Shown piece after piece: positions 8,141-17,440 of a DNA stretch of 64,000 bases. A program made the position numbers and the translations under genes. The DNA lies in contig JACEEZ010002682.1 of the NCBI GenBank assembly GCA_016584305.1, forward strand, positions 470,250 through 534,249. The letters are read 5' to 3'. The notes beneath the pieces are model-generated. The model was given only the letters and a program-made list of their open reading frames with translations. It did not search any database and was not told the DNA's origin. The DNA comes from Chionoecetes opilio. Lineage: Eukaryota; Arthropoda; Malacostraca; Decapoda; Majidae. How positions within the stretch are numbered: the first letter of the stretch is position 1; the number at the start of each line of letters is the position of its first letter.

Positions 8141-10639
8141 GTGGAAAGTAGTAAAGGCCACGGTATTGGAAATCATGTTATTCCCCACCGTACGGCAATG
8201 CACATTCCTGTTTCAGTCCCAAATACCACCGTGGGTTGTGACGTCTGCATAGAAGGCCCAAGCCAATTGAACAGACTGACTGTAGAGTCAACCCTAAGTG
8301 AAATTCGTGAAGGAAATAAAGCCGTCGCTCTTGTTGTTAATGCGACTGGCGGTCCTGTCAAACTGCGACAAGGAGTATATCTAAGCCGAGCGTTAGCTTT
8401 TGACAGACAGGTAGTACCAGAACCACTAGACTTACCCACAAGTATTGTCAGTTCGGTAACTTCCTCGCCCGGTAACTCAAATTTAGCTCAAGCACAAACG
8501 CTTGACTCACTTGTCACAATTGTGGATTATCCCGAGCACAAGGCTTCACTGTTGCAGCTGCTTCAGCGGCACCGTGATGTTATAGCCTTGCCCGGAGAAC
8601 CGTTAGGTTCAACTGATAAAACTACCCACCACATAAAACTTAAACCTGAAACCCATCCTGTGTATATTCCAGCATATCGTCTACCTCACAGTCAAAGACA
8701 AATTGTTGATGAGCAGATAAAAGATATGTTACACCAGGGAATAATTCAAAACTCACACTCACCGTGGAACTCGCCTCTATTCCTCGTTCCTAAAAAGGAC
8801 GGACCTGTAATTGATTTCAGGCGAGTAAATGAAGTCACGGAGGATGATAGATATCCTTTACCGGTTCTAAAAGACTTGTTAATGTCATTAGGACCTGGTA
8901 ACACTATATTCAGTAGCCTTGATTTGGTTAGCGGCTACTGGCAGGTGCCCAGGGCTCCTGCATCTAGGGAAATAACTGCCTTTAGTACTCCTAGTGGACA
9001 CTACGAGTGGCTCAGAATGCCATTTGGTCTAAAGTCAGCCCCTATTACATTTCAAAGAATGATTAATAATCTATTTGCTGACATGATAGGCAAAAATGTC
9101 TATGCTTACCTTGATGATCTCATAATTTGCAGCAAAGACTCGGAGTCTCATTTTGCTAATTTAGAAGCAATGCTCCTGAAGTTGAAAGATGTTGGACTCA
9201 AGGCTAAGTTAACTAAATGTGAATTCCTTAAGTCTAAAATCACCTTTTTAGGCCATATGGTGGATGGTAAAGGACTTCATACAATGTCAGATAAAATAAC
9301 TGCAGTTACAAACTTCCCACGACCTCAGAATGTAGACAATGTCCGTTCTTTCTTTGGGTTGTGTGGGTACTACAGATCATTTATATCAAACTTTGCAGCG
9401 GTTGCTTCGCCCTTAACAAAGCTACTGAAAAAGGACGTGCACTTTAATTGGAACGCTGTACATGAAAAATCTTTCACAGAGCTAAAAGTCGCCCTAACTA
9501 CGGCTCCTGTATTGGTATTCCCGGACTATAAGGTTCCTTTTGAGCTTTACACGGATGCCTCTGCATTAGGGCTGGGTGCTGTATTAATGCAGACAGACGC
9601 CCGCGGAAAAAATCGCGTGGTTGCGTTCGCGAGTAGAACTTTACTTCCGGCAGAGTCTAATTACTCAGTTACTCACCAGGAATCTCTCGCAGTTGTCTGG
9701 GCTCTAAAGAATTTTAGGGATTATATCCTAGGTTATAAGATAACAGTACACACTGATCACGCGGCTGTCACTGAACTTTTTAAAGGTAAAAACCTGTCAG
9801 GAAGACTCGCGCGTTGGTTTTTGACTATACAGGAATTCAATCCAACTTTTAAGTATTTGCCAGGCCGAGCCAATGTAGTGGCCGACGCACTGTCTAGAAA
9901 TATACATGTTGGATCAGTGACGGACAGACCTCCTGTAGTTTCAAATTTTTCAATACATGAACTAGGTGTCGCTCAACGTCAACACGACGTATGGAGTATA
10001 GTGATATATGCTTTGGAATCGGGGGATCAGTCAACATTACCAAAACTGCCCATTCCTTTTGCACAATTTTTCTTATCTCCTGACCAGGTACTTTGTAGAT
10101 TTTGGCCAAATAAACGAACCCAGGTGAGCCAATTTGTGATACCTGAGTCATATGTACCTGTGGTACTGCAACTCGTTCATGATGCTGTGATAGCCGGTCA
10201 CCCGGGAAAGGAGCGCACTCTTGCTGCGGCTCGCAATAGTTACTTTTGGCCTACAATGCAGATAGATATAGACGCATATATAGCCAAATGCGTGAAATGT
10301 GCTGAGCATAAGGGTACGGTGCCAAAGCCGGCACCAATTTTGGAATATCCAACTCCTGAGCGGCCTTGGGACACAGTTGCTATTGATCTTTTACAACTTC
10401 CATCTAGTAGACAAGGGTCTAAATACCTGTTAGTATGTGTTGATCACTTCTCAAGGTATGTTGTTTTGGCCCCGTTAATGGATAAAACTGCCAAAGCGAT
10501 TGCACACGCATTGATCGTCAACTTATTTTGTCCATTCTCAACCCCCGAGTTTTTAATGAGTGACAATGGCGCAGAATTTAAAATGCGCTTCTTAAAGAAA
10601 TATGTGGGCAGTTCAACATCAAACAAACATTCACGGTGA
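8141..10639 (+). CDS. pol: pol: reverse transcriptase, RNase H and most of integrase
   Basis: 832-codon open frame, the longest in the window. RT starts near residue 170 (VYIPAYRLPHSQ), with SSLDLVSGYWQ, RMPFGLKSAPITFQ and the catalytic YLDD at residues 323-326 (9107-9118). RNase H follows with LYTDASALGLGAVLMQ (about residue 468) and HTDHAAVTELFKG. Integrase has an HHCC zinc domain (H...GHPGKERTL...CVKCAEHK, about residues 680-725) and the first catalytic aspartates in VAIDLL and SDNGAEF. The frame is lost at about 10595-10605 inside an AAAGAAA stretch, a one-base shift, so the open frame ends with about a dozen spurious residues. GTG at 8141 is only the first non-stop codon and not a true start. 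Confidence 0.93.
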   Translation: MESSKGHGIGNHVIPHRTAMHIPVSVPNTTVGCDVCIEGPSQLNRLTVESTLSEIREGNKAVALVVNATGGPVKLRQGVYLSRALAFDRQVVPEPLDLPTSIVSSVTSSPGNSNLAQAQTLDSLVTIVDYPEHKASLLQLLQRHRDVIALPGEPLGSTDKTTHHIKLKPETHPVYIPAYRLPHSQRQIVDEQIKDMLHQGIIQNSHSPWNSPLFLVPKKDGPVIDFRRVNEVTEDDRYPLPVLKDLLMSLGPGNTIFSSLDLVSGYWQVPRAPASREITAFSTPSGHYEWLRMPFGLKSAPITFQRMINNLFADMIGKNVYAYLDDLIICSKDSESHFANLEAMLLKLKDVGLKAKLTKCEFLKSKITFLGHMVDGKGLHTMSDKITAVTNFPRPQNVDNVRSFFGLCGYYRSFISNFAAVASPLTKLLKKDVHFNWNAVHEKSFTELKVALTTAPVLVFPDYKVPFELYTDASALGLGAVLMQTDARGKNRVVAFASRTLLPAESNYSVTHQESLAVVWALKNFRDYILGYKITVHTDHAAVTELFKGKNLSGRLARWFLTIQEFNPTFKYLPGRANVVADALSRNIHVGSVTDRPPVVSNFSIHELGVAQRQHDVWSIVIYALESGDQSTLPKLPIPFAQFFLSPDQVLCRFWPNKRTQVSQFVIPESYVPVVLQLVHDAVIAGHPGKERTLAAARNSYFWPTMQIDIDAYIAKCVKCAEHKGTVPKPAPILEYPTPERPWDTVAIDLLQLPSSRQGSKYLLVCVDHFSRYVVLAPLMDKTAKAIAHALIVNLFCPFSTPEFLMSDNGAEFKMRFLKKYVGSSTSNKHSR

Positions 10640-11309
10640 CTTATCACCCTGCCAGTAACGGTTTAGTTGAGCGTGCAAACAGGAAAATCCTGGAAGCCTT
10701 GCGCCCCGTTGTTGGTGGCTTACTTGATAGTTGGGAAGATTGGTTACCCCATGTTGCGGCTTGCATTAATTGCAATACTTGTGAGTCAACAGGGCAAACC
10801 CCTTACTTCATTATCTATGGTATGGAGAAACGACTTCCTTATGACTTGCTTAGTAGCCCTCAGAAACCTGTGTACAATGTTGATGACTATGCTAACTGTC
10901 AACTTAAAGTTTTCTCAGATTTATATTCCAAGGTCAGGGATAAATTACAGGCTTCCAAGACTGCTATGTGCGCGCAACAACACCGGCGCTCTGAAACCCC
11001 TTCAAATCATTGTTGGCGACTCTGTTATGGTTCGAGTCCCAGAGCGAAAACTCTAAATTAGCTCCGAAATTTGTGGGTCCACGCCTGGTAGTTAAGCAAC
11101 TCAATGGTCATAAGTTTGATATCTTGGATCCATTGTTAAATACCTTAGAAGTCATTCACAGTGATAGACTTAAACGGACCAATGCCAAGCCTGAATTAAG
11201 CTTAGTAGAAACTGCTCATCTCAGCGATGCGACGCGGCTTGAAACTAACAAACCTAATGATACTACTGACCACCCTACTCATACTTATAATTTACGTTCG
11301 CGTAATTGA
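10610..11309 (+). pseudogene. pol: pol integrase C-terminal part, two frames
   Basis: Continues the integrase core one frame over: TYHPASNGLVERANR carries the third catalytic residue (E in VERANR), then YGMEKRLPYDLL. A second shift near 11020 leads to LAPKFVGPRLVVKQLNGHKF, a GPY/F-like module, and VIHSDRLKR, ending YNLRSRN and stop at 11307-11309. These shifts separate the catalytic triad residues into different frames. Confidence 0.85.
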
Positions 11310-12043
11310 TTGCTTGTCTTTTCATAGTTTTTCTTAGACAACTTTCACGCATGATATTTAGTAAGGAATTAAATGCATGAGTTAAGGGAAGAATTTCGGA
11401 AAGGTACTTGCATCTAACCTTTTCTCCTATTTTTCTTGATATACTTATCCATTTTTTATTTTTAGCATAAACAGTAGAGCTTTAGTCAAGCTTTTACTGT
11501 GTTAATTTTGTGTGTTAATAATATGCTTAATTTTTGTAGCAACTAACAAACATTACTAACCATTAGGTAGACTCAACGTGTAGAAGGGGACTGCTTTACC
11601 TTCTTCCTTTTATTTGACTTACATGTCTAGAAAGGAGTGAAGTAGAATTGATAGTTTGACACCGTTGTTTTAATGGTTGGCGACGCCATAACCCTCTCCT
11701 TGAGCCACTGCTACGTCAGATACCATGGTTAAAACATTTTCTTTCCAGCCGAACATGTGTTTTGAAGTTCAGAAAATAGGACAATAAATGATAATCATTT
11801 AATTAATAAAGGGAAATGAATTGTACTAGAAATCTTTAGTTTAAATAGTGAGGTAATGCTAACTCAGGCAAAAATGCTTATCAGGCCTTATCGTTATGTC
11901 ATTTCACCCACTTGATGTCGGAACAATTATTTTTTTTTTCCCTCTACAACTTTTATACAAGCCAAATTATTACATAACTACATGGTTAAGTACATGCCTT
12001 TTAGTGGGGTGCGGGGACGCACCCCGGGTAGGTGACCGAGCGA
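11310..12043 (+). other. Retrotransposon 3' untranslated region
   Basis: 734 bp between the end of pol and the 3' LTR. AT-rich, without coding sense. A conventional purine tract directly beside the LTR is not obvious; the last 40 bp instead carry a GC hairpin. Confidence 0.7.
12006..12025. other. GC-rich perfect hairpin before the 3' LTR
   Basis: GGGGTGCG-GGGA-CGCACCCC: an 8-bp perfect stem with a 4-base loop, 18 bp upstream of the 3' LTR in otherwise AT-rich sequence. Confidence 0.8.
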
Positions 12044-12733
12044 TGTAACCATTATTGGCTTGGGTCGTAGATAACAAACAATTACTTATACTTATACTTA
12101 AGATGTATATTAATAATTCCATATTAAAGCGATGTCGGACACATTCCTTTGGAGGTAGTAGGGGAGGCAACAGACGGACAAGCGAGCTATCTACCTCAGG
12201 GACCGTACCTCAGGGACCTGTACGAGCTCAGGGAGTTGCCTGTGGGATTTGACTGCTCCTACAAGTCCTGTCTTGTCGGCGACCCTACCTAAGGGACCTA
12301 CCTCAGGGAATACACGTTGACAGGACTTTGGCCTCTGTTGACCTGTTCTCCAGCGACTCTGACCTCTATCATCGTCAACGGTCATCTCCTCTACGGCCAT
12401 CCCTTTCGCGGTGGACAACAGAATCACCTCCGCTACGACACACCTCGGACGTGCCTGGTCCTTCGTTCCCACTAACAATCTCTGTAAGTTTCGTGTGTCT
12501 TGTTCATTGTGTCGCAAGCCTTACGCTATCCGAGCCATAACAAAGGCCGGAATATATATGTGTATTAGAAGTATAAGAAATAATAGCCTGAAAGACTTTA
12601 TTACAACTTTAACTGTTCCTGAACTAAGGTTACGTCTACTGAAATAATACATAAACGTTGTGACGCTACAGTGATACAAGGGTTACATCTTGGCGGCAAG
12701 CGCCGAGATTCACCACACAAAACAAGCGTTACA
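12044..12733 (+). repeat. 3' long terminal repeat
   Basis: 690 bp, TGTAACC...GTTACA. Relative to the 5' LTR it has a 6-bp duplication (TACTTA) near 12087, a 2-bp loss in CTGT(CT)AAG near 12484 and two substitutions. More than 99% identity implies a recent insertion. Confidence 0.95.
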
Positions 12734-12737
12734 CGGG
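12734..12737. repeat. Right target-site duplication CGGG
   Basis: Exact copy of 4555-4558 abutting the 3' LTR. Confidence 0.8.
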
Positions 12738-13060
12738 GCCGTGGGCCGCAGCGGCGAGGGAGGGCACGCATGTGTCGTAGGGGAAGCACGGCGTGTTCCA
12801 CCTGCCCGTGCCCCTGCCCGTGCTCGTGCTCGTGCCCGTGCTCGTGCCTGCACGGCGTGAGAAAAGGGCCGCCCCCCGCGAGGAGGAGGCTGAGGGCGAG
12901 GGGCAGGAGAGCCCCTTGACGCCTGAGTGTGGCTAGACGCTGGTCCCGCGGCCACGACAGACACCACGGCACGCTGCCCACACGCACTGCCTGCAGGAGC
13001 TGTGGCAGGACGAGGAGTCCGCGGCGGCGAAGGTGGTGATGGTGGTGACTTCTGATTGAG
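12738..13060 (+). pseudogene. Continuation of the GC-rich segment interrupted by the LTR element
   Basis: Joining the two sides of the empty site keeps the left frame for only 13 residues before TAG at about 12776. Beyond it the same frame shows an alternating V/L/P run encoded by a (CGTGCC/CTCGTG)n minisatellite (12805-12850) and then acidic EEEAEGEGQESPLTPE, with another TAG near 12935 and a final stop near 13058. The composition resembles the left side, so this may be the decayed end of the same gene or a GC-rich untranslated exon. Confidence 0.3.
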
Positions 13061-13398
13061 GTTGGAGTTAGGAATAGTGGAACTTTAGGAAGTGTGTGTG
13101 TGTGTGTGTGTGTGTGTAGTCACTTGTAGTCATGATCCATGATTGGTTCCCCATCTGCTCCAGCTTGGATCTAGGTGTATTAACAAGAGCATGGAGTTAG
13201 TACAATATTTGACTTGGAACCCTAGCATAAGGATCAATAAGGGTCAGAGTCGTAGATATCTATGGCTCTGCTATTGGTTAGTGAAGCATGTTATCTCCTG
13301 TGCCATAAAAGGACATGTTGTTAGATCCAAGCACATTTTTAATATTTTCACCTAGCCTGCTGGCGGCGACAGAGTGTCTGAGTTAAGGGTAGACGACG
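13061..13398. other. Non-coding interval with GT microsatellite
   Basis: Contains (GT)n at 13092-13118. Just before the next ORF a pyrimidine stretch ending TTTTCACCTAG at 13344-13354 could be a splice acceptor for its first coding exon. Confidence 0.4.
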
Positions 13399-13992
13399 AT
13401 GGGCAACTGCTTCATCAATAAGAAAGAAAGCAAGGACCAAAGCGCCGATACATCTGGTGATGATTCTGGCGCCATGACCCGCGGCGAAGACTCCAGTGAG
13501 GAGGACCAGGCCAAGGGCTGCTGCTTCCTCCGAGGCTGCTGCTCCCGCAGGCGGGCACGACGCGGGCCCCGCAACGCCCCGGCACAGAGGGAAGCTGTGG
13601 AGGAGCAGCGGACCGCGTCGCCTCTCTCCTCTATGAAGGGTGAGACTACTGTCCCTGTCTTCGTGGAGGTTGAAAAGAACGAAGAAGTGACGGACGACCA
13701 GAGGCAAGAGGAGAAGAGTGAACAGGACTCCGAGGCAGCCAGCAAAACAAACACCGGACAGACGAAGGTAAAGAAGACTCGCCGGCGTCGTAAGAAGAGC
13801 AAGAAATTTAATACTGAAAAAATAGTTCGTTCAGTTATAGAAGATATCCTGATAGCAACCGAAGAAGTGACGGACAAGCAGAGGCAAGAGGAGAAGAGTG
13901 AACAGGACTCCGAGGCAGCCAGCGAAACAAGCACCGGACAAACGAAGGTAAAGAAGACTCGCCAGCGTCGTGAAAAGCAGAAGAAATACTGA
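13399..13992 (+). CDS. MGNC protein with a 60-residue acidic/basic repeat; possible lipid-anchored protein
   Basis: 197-codon ORF opening with ATG in a fair context (GACGATGGG). N terminus MGNCFINKKES fits an N-myristoylation start (Gly2) with adjacent Cys4 as a possible palmitoylation site. Residues 36-55 form a Cys/Arg cluster (GCCFLRGCCSRRRARRG). From residue 95 comes a unit EEVTDDQRQEEKSEQDSEAA followed by TGQTKVKKTRRRRKKSKK and EKIVRSVIEDILIAT, which restarts at residue 155. Acidic heptad-like stretches alternate with strongly basic patches. It has no enzyme motif, and I do not recognise the family. The stop at 13990-13992 follows single-base losses relative to the first repeat, so the true protein is probably longer. 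The MGNC start on an uninterrupted frame makes it a likely real exon. Confidence 0.6.
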   Translation: MGNCFINKKESKDQSADTSGDDSGAMTRGEDSSEEDQAKGCCFLRGCCSRRRARRGPRNAPAQREAVEEQRTASPLSSMKGETTVPVFVEVEKNEEVTDDQRQEEKSEQDSEAASKTNTGQTKVKKTRRRRKKSKKFNTEKIVRSVIEDILIATEEVTDKQRQEEKSEQDSEAASETSTGQTKVKKTRQRREKQKKY

Positions 13993-14050
13993 AAAATAGT
14001 TCGTCAGTTATAGAGATATCCTGATAGCAAGAGGTGACGCAAGTCAGACG
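13681..14050 (+). repeat. 180-bp coding tandem repeat, second copy eroded
   Basis: Unit 1 at 13681-13860 and unit 2 from 13861 begin GAAGAAGTGACGGAC. From about 13985 unit 2 loses bases one to five at a time compared with unit 1 (for example AAAAAATAG to AAAAATAG and GTTCGTTCAG to GTTCGTCAG). A third, degraded start is visible at about 14030. Confidence 0.8.
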
Positions 14051-14075
14051 GAACAAGAAGACCTTAAGAAGTAAN

Positions 14076-14526
14076 CCCTACTAAGGACCTACCTCAGGGA
14101 ATACACGTTGACAGGACTTTGGCTTCTGTTGACCTGTTCTCCAGCGACTCTGACCTCTATCATCGTCAACGGTCATCTCCTCTACGGCCATCCCTTTCGC
14201 CGTGGACATCAGAATCACCTCCGCTACGACACACCTCGGACGTGCCTGGTCCTTCGTTCCCACTAACAATCTCTGTCTAAGTTTCGTGTGTCTTGTTCAT
14301 TGTGTCGCAAGCCTTACGCTATCCGAGCCATAACAAAGGCCGGAATATATATATGTATTAGAAGAATAAGAAATAATAACCTGAAAGACTTTATTACAAC
14401 TTTAACTGTTCCTGAACTAAGGTTACGTCTACTGAAATAATACATAAACGTTGTGACGCTACAGTGATACAAGGGTTACATCTTGGCGGCAAGCGCCGAG
14501 ATTCACCACACAAAACAAGCGTTACA
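14076..14526 (+). repeat. Truncated LTR of the same Ty3-type family
   Basis: Matches the last 450 bp of the 4559/12044 LTR (from CCTACCTAAGGGACC to GCGTTACA) with more differences than those two share. Its 5' part is missing: the single n at 14075 joins it to the MGNC ORF tail. After GTTACA the sequence is AGATGTT, not a primer-binding site, so this is a 3' LTR or solo LTR. Confidence 0.88.
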
Positions 14527-14879
14527 AGATGTTAAATGTGGGGTAAGCTTATATATATTTAGAAATGCATGCCTCACCTCTGTTAAGAATGTTGGTCGTC
14601 CTCGTATTAAACTTAAGCTACAAGTGCAAAGTACAAGCGATGTTATGACGGAAAATGATCTCTGGCGGCCACCCGTGGCCCTGCCGTCGGCGCTAGTTTA
14701 GTTTTAATCAAACCTCACGTCTACCTGCTATCCTGGTGGTGAGGCACCCATCTAAATCTAATCAAACATAAACTAAACCTAACCCCATATTTAACCTCCT
14801 GACTTAGTAATTCACTCATTGTCTGTTTTGTTTTGGAGGGGGATAATGGCAAAATGAGATATTTTACAATGTAACGAGG
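14527..14879. other. Non-coding interval
   Basis: No gene seen. Contains the motif ACCCCATATTTAACCTCCTG, which recurs near 26998, so part of it is a dispersed repeat. Confidence 0.5.
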
Positions 14880-15061
14880 AATAGATCCACAGTACAACAT
14901 ATGAAGGACATAGTTTGACAGATGAACATCACCAATCACTTTCCTAGCCACATAGAGGTCAGGAAGCGTGAGTGTACCAAAAATCACAAGAAGTAACATA
15001 CACTACGATCAGCGTGTGCTTAGGGGCGGAGCTTCCTGACGTCAGTGCATACCATCTATAA
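14880..15061 (+). repeat. Dispersed repeat A (TGACGTCAGT element), copy 1
   Basis: Shares GACAGATGAACATCACCAAT, AAGCGTGAGTGTACCA, GGAGCTTCCTGACGTCAG and CATACCATCTAT with degraded copies at 21640-21840 and 60740-60916. Probably a short non-autonomous element; ends not defined. Confidence 0.6.
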
Positions 15062-15066
15062 ATAGT

Positions 15067-16148
15067 ACAAGTGCTTGTGGGCCCTTCGGACCCATGTATT
15101 GATGTTTGTAGTAGTAGTATATATTTGACATGTGATTGCAAACTCCAATCGTGTTGTTTGCTGTCGTTGGCCACTAGTCAAAGTGTCTCGGGGTAGAACA
15201 TGTTCCTTGTGATTCCAACCCTTTGTGTTCCGTGTGATTCCAACACACACACACTCACACACGCACAAAACGTCCATGAGTCTCCTGAGTTTGTGGAATG
15301 CGGCATGACGTTACCGCAGAGTTTATTCCTGTAATCTAATACTCCTAAAGTGTTTTTAGCCCAAAACCCCCCTTCAAAATTATTCAATTGACATGGGACC
15401 AAGCCGCTTACTACCTACGATTTATTTGCGCTTTTTTTAGCCTACTCTCATCAAAATTGAATTTACAGTTTCGGCTACCCAAAACAGACAGACAGACAGA
15501 CAGACACACACGCACACAGACACACGGCTACTTCTATAGTATATTAGACAAGTGCTTGTGGGCCCTTCATGACATGCATGTATTGATGTTTGTAGTAGTA
15601 TACGTATATTAGACAACATGTGATTGCAACCTCCAATCGTGTTGTTGCTGTCGTTGGTCACTGGTCGAAGTGCCTCGGGGTAGACCACGTTCCGTGTGAT
15701 TCCAACCCTTTGTGTTCCGTGTGATTCCAACCCTTTGTGTTCCGTGTGATTCCAACCCTTTGTGTTCCATGTGATTCCAACCCTTTGTGTTCCGTGTGAT
15801 TCCAACCCTTTGTGTTCCGTGTGATTCCAACCCTTTGTGTTCCGTGTGATTCCAACACACGCACAATCACACACGCACACAAACGTAAGTCCATGAGTCT
15901 ACTAAGTTTGTGGAATGCGGCAAGACGTTACCGCAGAGTTTTTCCTGTAATATAATACTCCTAAGTGTTTTTAGCCCAAAACCCCCCTTTAAAAGGATTC
16001 AATCGTCATGGGACCAGGCCGCTTACCACCTACGATTTATTAGCGATTTTTTTTAGTCTACTCCCATCAAAATTGAATTTACAGTTTCGGCTACCCAAAA
16101 CAGACAGACAGGCAGACAGACAGACACACGGCTACTATATAGTATATT
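15067..16148. repeat. Tandem segmental duplication, two copies
   Basis: Copy 1 (15067-15547) and copy 2 (15548-16148) both start ACAAGTGCTTGTGGGCCCTT and share GTGGAATGCGGCA, ACGTTACCGCAGAGTTT, AGCCCAAAACCCCCC and TTACAGTTTCGGCTACCCAA, then a CAGA/CACA run. Copy 2 is longer because its internal 25-bp repeat has expanded. Confidence 0.9.
15692..15855. repeat. 25-bp minisatellite, about 7 copies
   Basis: Unit CCGTGTGATTCCAACCCTTT plus GTGTT, nearly perfect. Only about two copies exist at the equivalent place in the first half of the duplication (15206-15245). Confidence 0.95.
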
Positions 16149-16317
16149 AGCGCCTATAGTATATTAGAGGTACGTGACCTCATGGTCAAGTGATAAACAA
16201 TAACAAAGCAACTCTGGCCACGAGGCTGGCCGAGGAACCCGGGAAAAAAGTATACTTCCAATAGTAATTTATCCCCTAACAAATACATTTATCAGTATAA
16301 AGGATAGAATGCTATTT
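16149..16317. other. Unremarkable AT-rich interval
   Basis: No gene or repeat recognised. Confidence 0.5.
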
Positions 16318-16575
16318 TCGTAAATGCTTGTTCTATAAGATTATCACATAAAACGCAGTAAATCACACTAAATAAATGTAATTATGAAATTCTGAAGAAA
16401 TATGCATGAACTTAAAATTCACTCAAACTCGTCGCCGTTTTAAATTTTGTGAGACAGCTTATAACATGGAACATATCAGTAGAAGTAGAATCGTATTAGC
16501 TTTCCATTGATATATTTCGTTTTCTGATAAATGAATTAGGAACATGCATAAATTAGCGTTAACTAAATAAAATCA
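16318..16575 (+). repeat. Dispersed repeat B, copy 1
   Basis: Shares AAATATGCATGAACTTAAAA, TTTGTGAGACA, GAACATATCA, CATTGATATATTTCG, GATAAATGAATTA and ATAAATTAGCGTTAACTAAA with copies at 19834, 24130/24684 and 28568. This copy lacks the CT tract that follows the others. Confidence 0.85.
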
Positions 16576-17440
16576 ATGGGGGTATAAGCTGGCGCGTTAT
16601 CCTCCTCACTCACTCTGCACTTGTATGAGTGACCGAGCGAGGGTCTCTCAGCCGGCCTCCACTCCCTCACACCGCAGTCACCGCTCTCACGCACATAGTT
16701 GCTACAGCTCATTATTATTACTACTTTTGCAGTGCTTAAGGTGCGTATTAAGCTGCAGTGCGAATTCACTATTCTTTATGAATGGACCCGTTTACACACA
16801 TCTATAACACGGGAGTTTTATGAAGCTTTGGATGCAATATAAGCTACATCTCACTATACTCATTCATATTGCTTTAAAATGCACCATGAAAAAGATATAT
16901 GCAGTTTCTTGGGCCAAAATATGACGTGGCCGCGGAACGCGCTGTGATTGGTTGTGACGTAGACAACTTGGGAACATCCCTTCTGCTCCCATCTCTACCC
17001 CGCTTCACACAGTCCTCACCTGTATAGCTGGACAAAGAGAACATACTATGTTTGCTTTGTGCCAATCTGCTAAAACACCAGAGAGTGTTCATGATATCTG
17101 TGTCCAAAGGCAAGAAAAAAAGTAAACAGTGGTGATAGATATCTACATACTACGTATAGGCGTGATTTCCCTGAAGGAACACGCATGTTACTCATGTGTG
17201 TGTGTGTGTAGATGGTGCTACATTCACTGTGCTCATGACCAGCCTCTGTGTGTGTCCCTCACCCGCAGATAAAACAATATCAGATATATTGTTGTCAAAG
17301 TCACCGGATTGTTGACTTTATAATACTGTAGATGACTGGTGACTGCTGGGTAACAAACTGGTGACTGATGAGTGGTGAATGTCTGCTGGGTGACTATTGC
17401 CAGGTTGACTGGTAACTACGGATTGGTGATTGGTGTTTGT
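16576..17440. other. Interval without recognisable gene; promoter-like motifs at 16920-16965
   Basis: Near 16920-16965 an inverted CCAAT box (GATTGGTTGTGACGTAGAC) sits beside a CRE-like TGACGTAG and a CGCGG patch. A 79-codon minus ORF (16874-17113) overlaps but has no recognisable family. GT tract at 17198-17210. Confidence 0.3.

Larger units (their letters stand above)
4559..12733 (+). mobile_element. Ty3/gypsy-type LTR retrotransposon, near-complete, inactivated
   Basis: 8175-bp element: 5' LTR 4559-5244, primer-binding site 5248-5257, gag from 6145, protease from about 7564, reverse transcriptase-RNase H-integrase from 8141 to about 11309, 3' LTR 12044-12733, and CGGG duplications outside. 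Pol order PR-RT-RH-IN identifies the Ty3 group. A CCHC knuckle plus a second CX2HX4HX4C motif in Gag and a YNLRSR C terminus resemble CsRn1-like elements, but that clade call is tentative. No envelope gene is seen. Frame changes near 6700, 7520, 7640, 8070, 8170, 10600 and 11020 mean it cannot make intact proteins as written. Confidence 0.93.

Noticed and set aside
12601..12987. Minus ORFs across the 3' LTR and the GC-rich flank
   Set aside because: They cross the LTR boundary and the CGTGCC minisatellite, so they cannot reflect an ancestral gene.
15692..15855. CRISPR-like array of regular 25-bp direct repeats (also 30-bp units at 23220-23360)
   Set aside because: Units are head-to-tail without unique spacers, in an animal genome; these are minisatellites.
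15437..15880. Minus ORF with GLESHGTQRVGITRNTK repeats
   Set aside because: It is the translation of the 25-bp minisatellite (25 bp is not a multiple of three, so three frames appear equally 'open').
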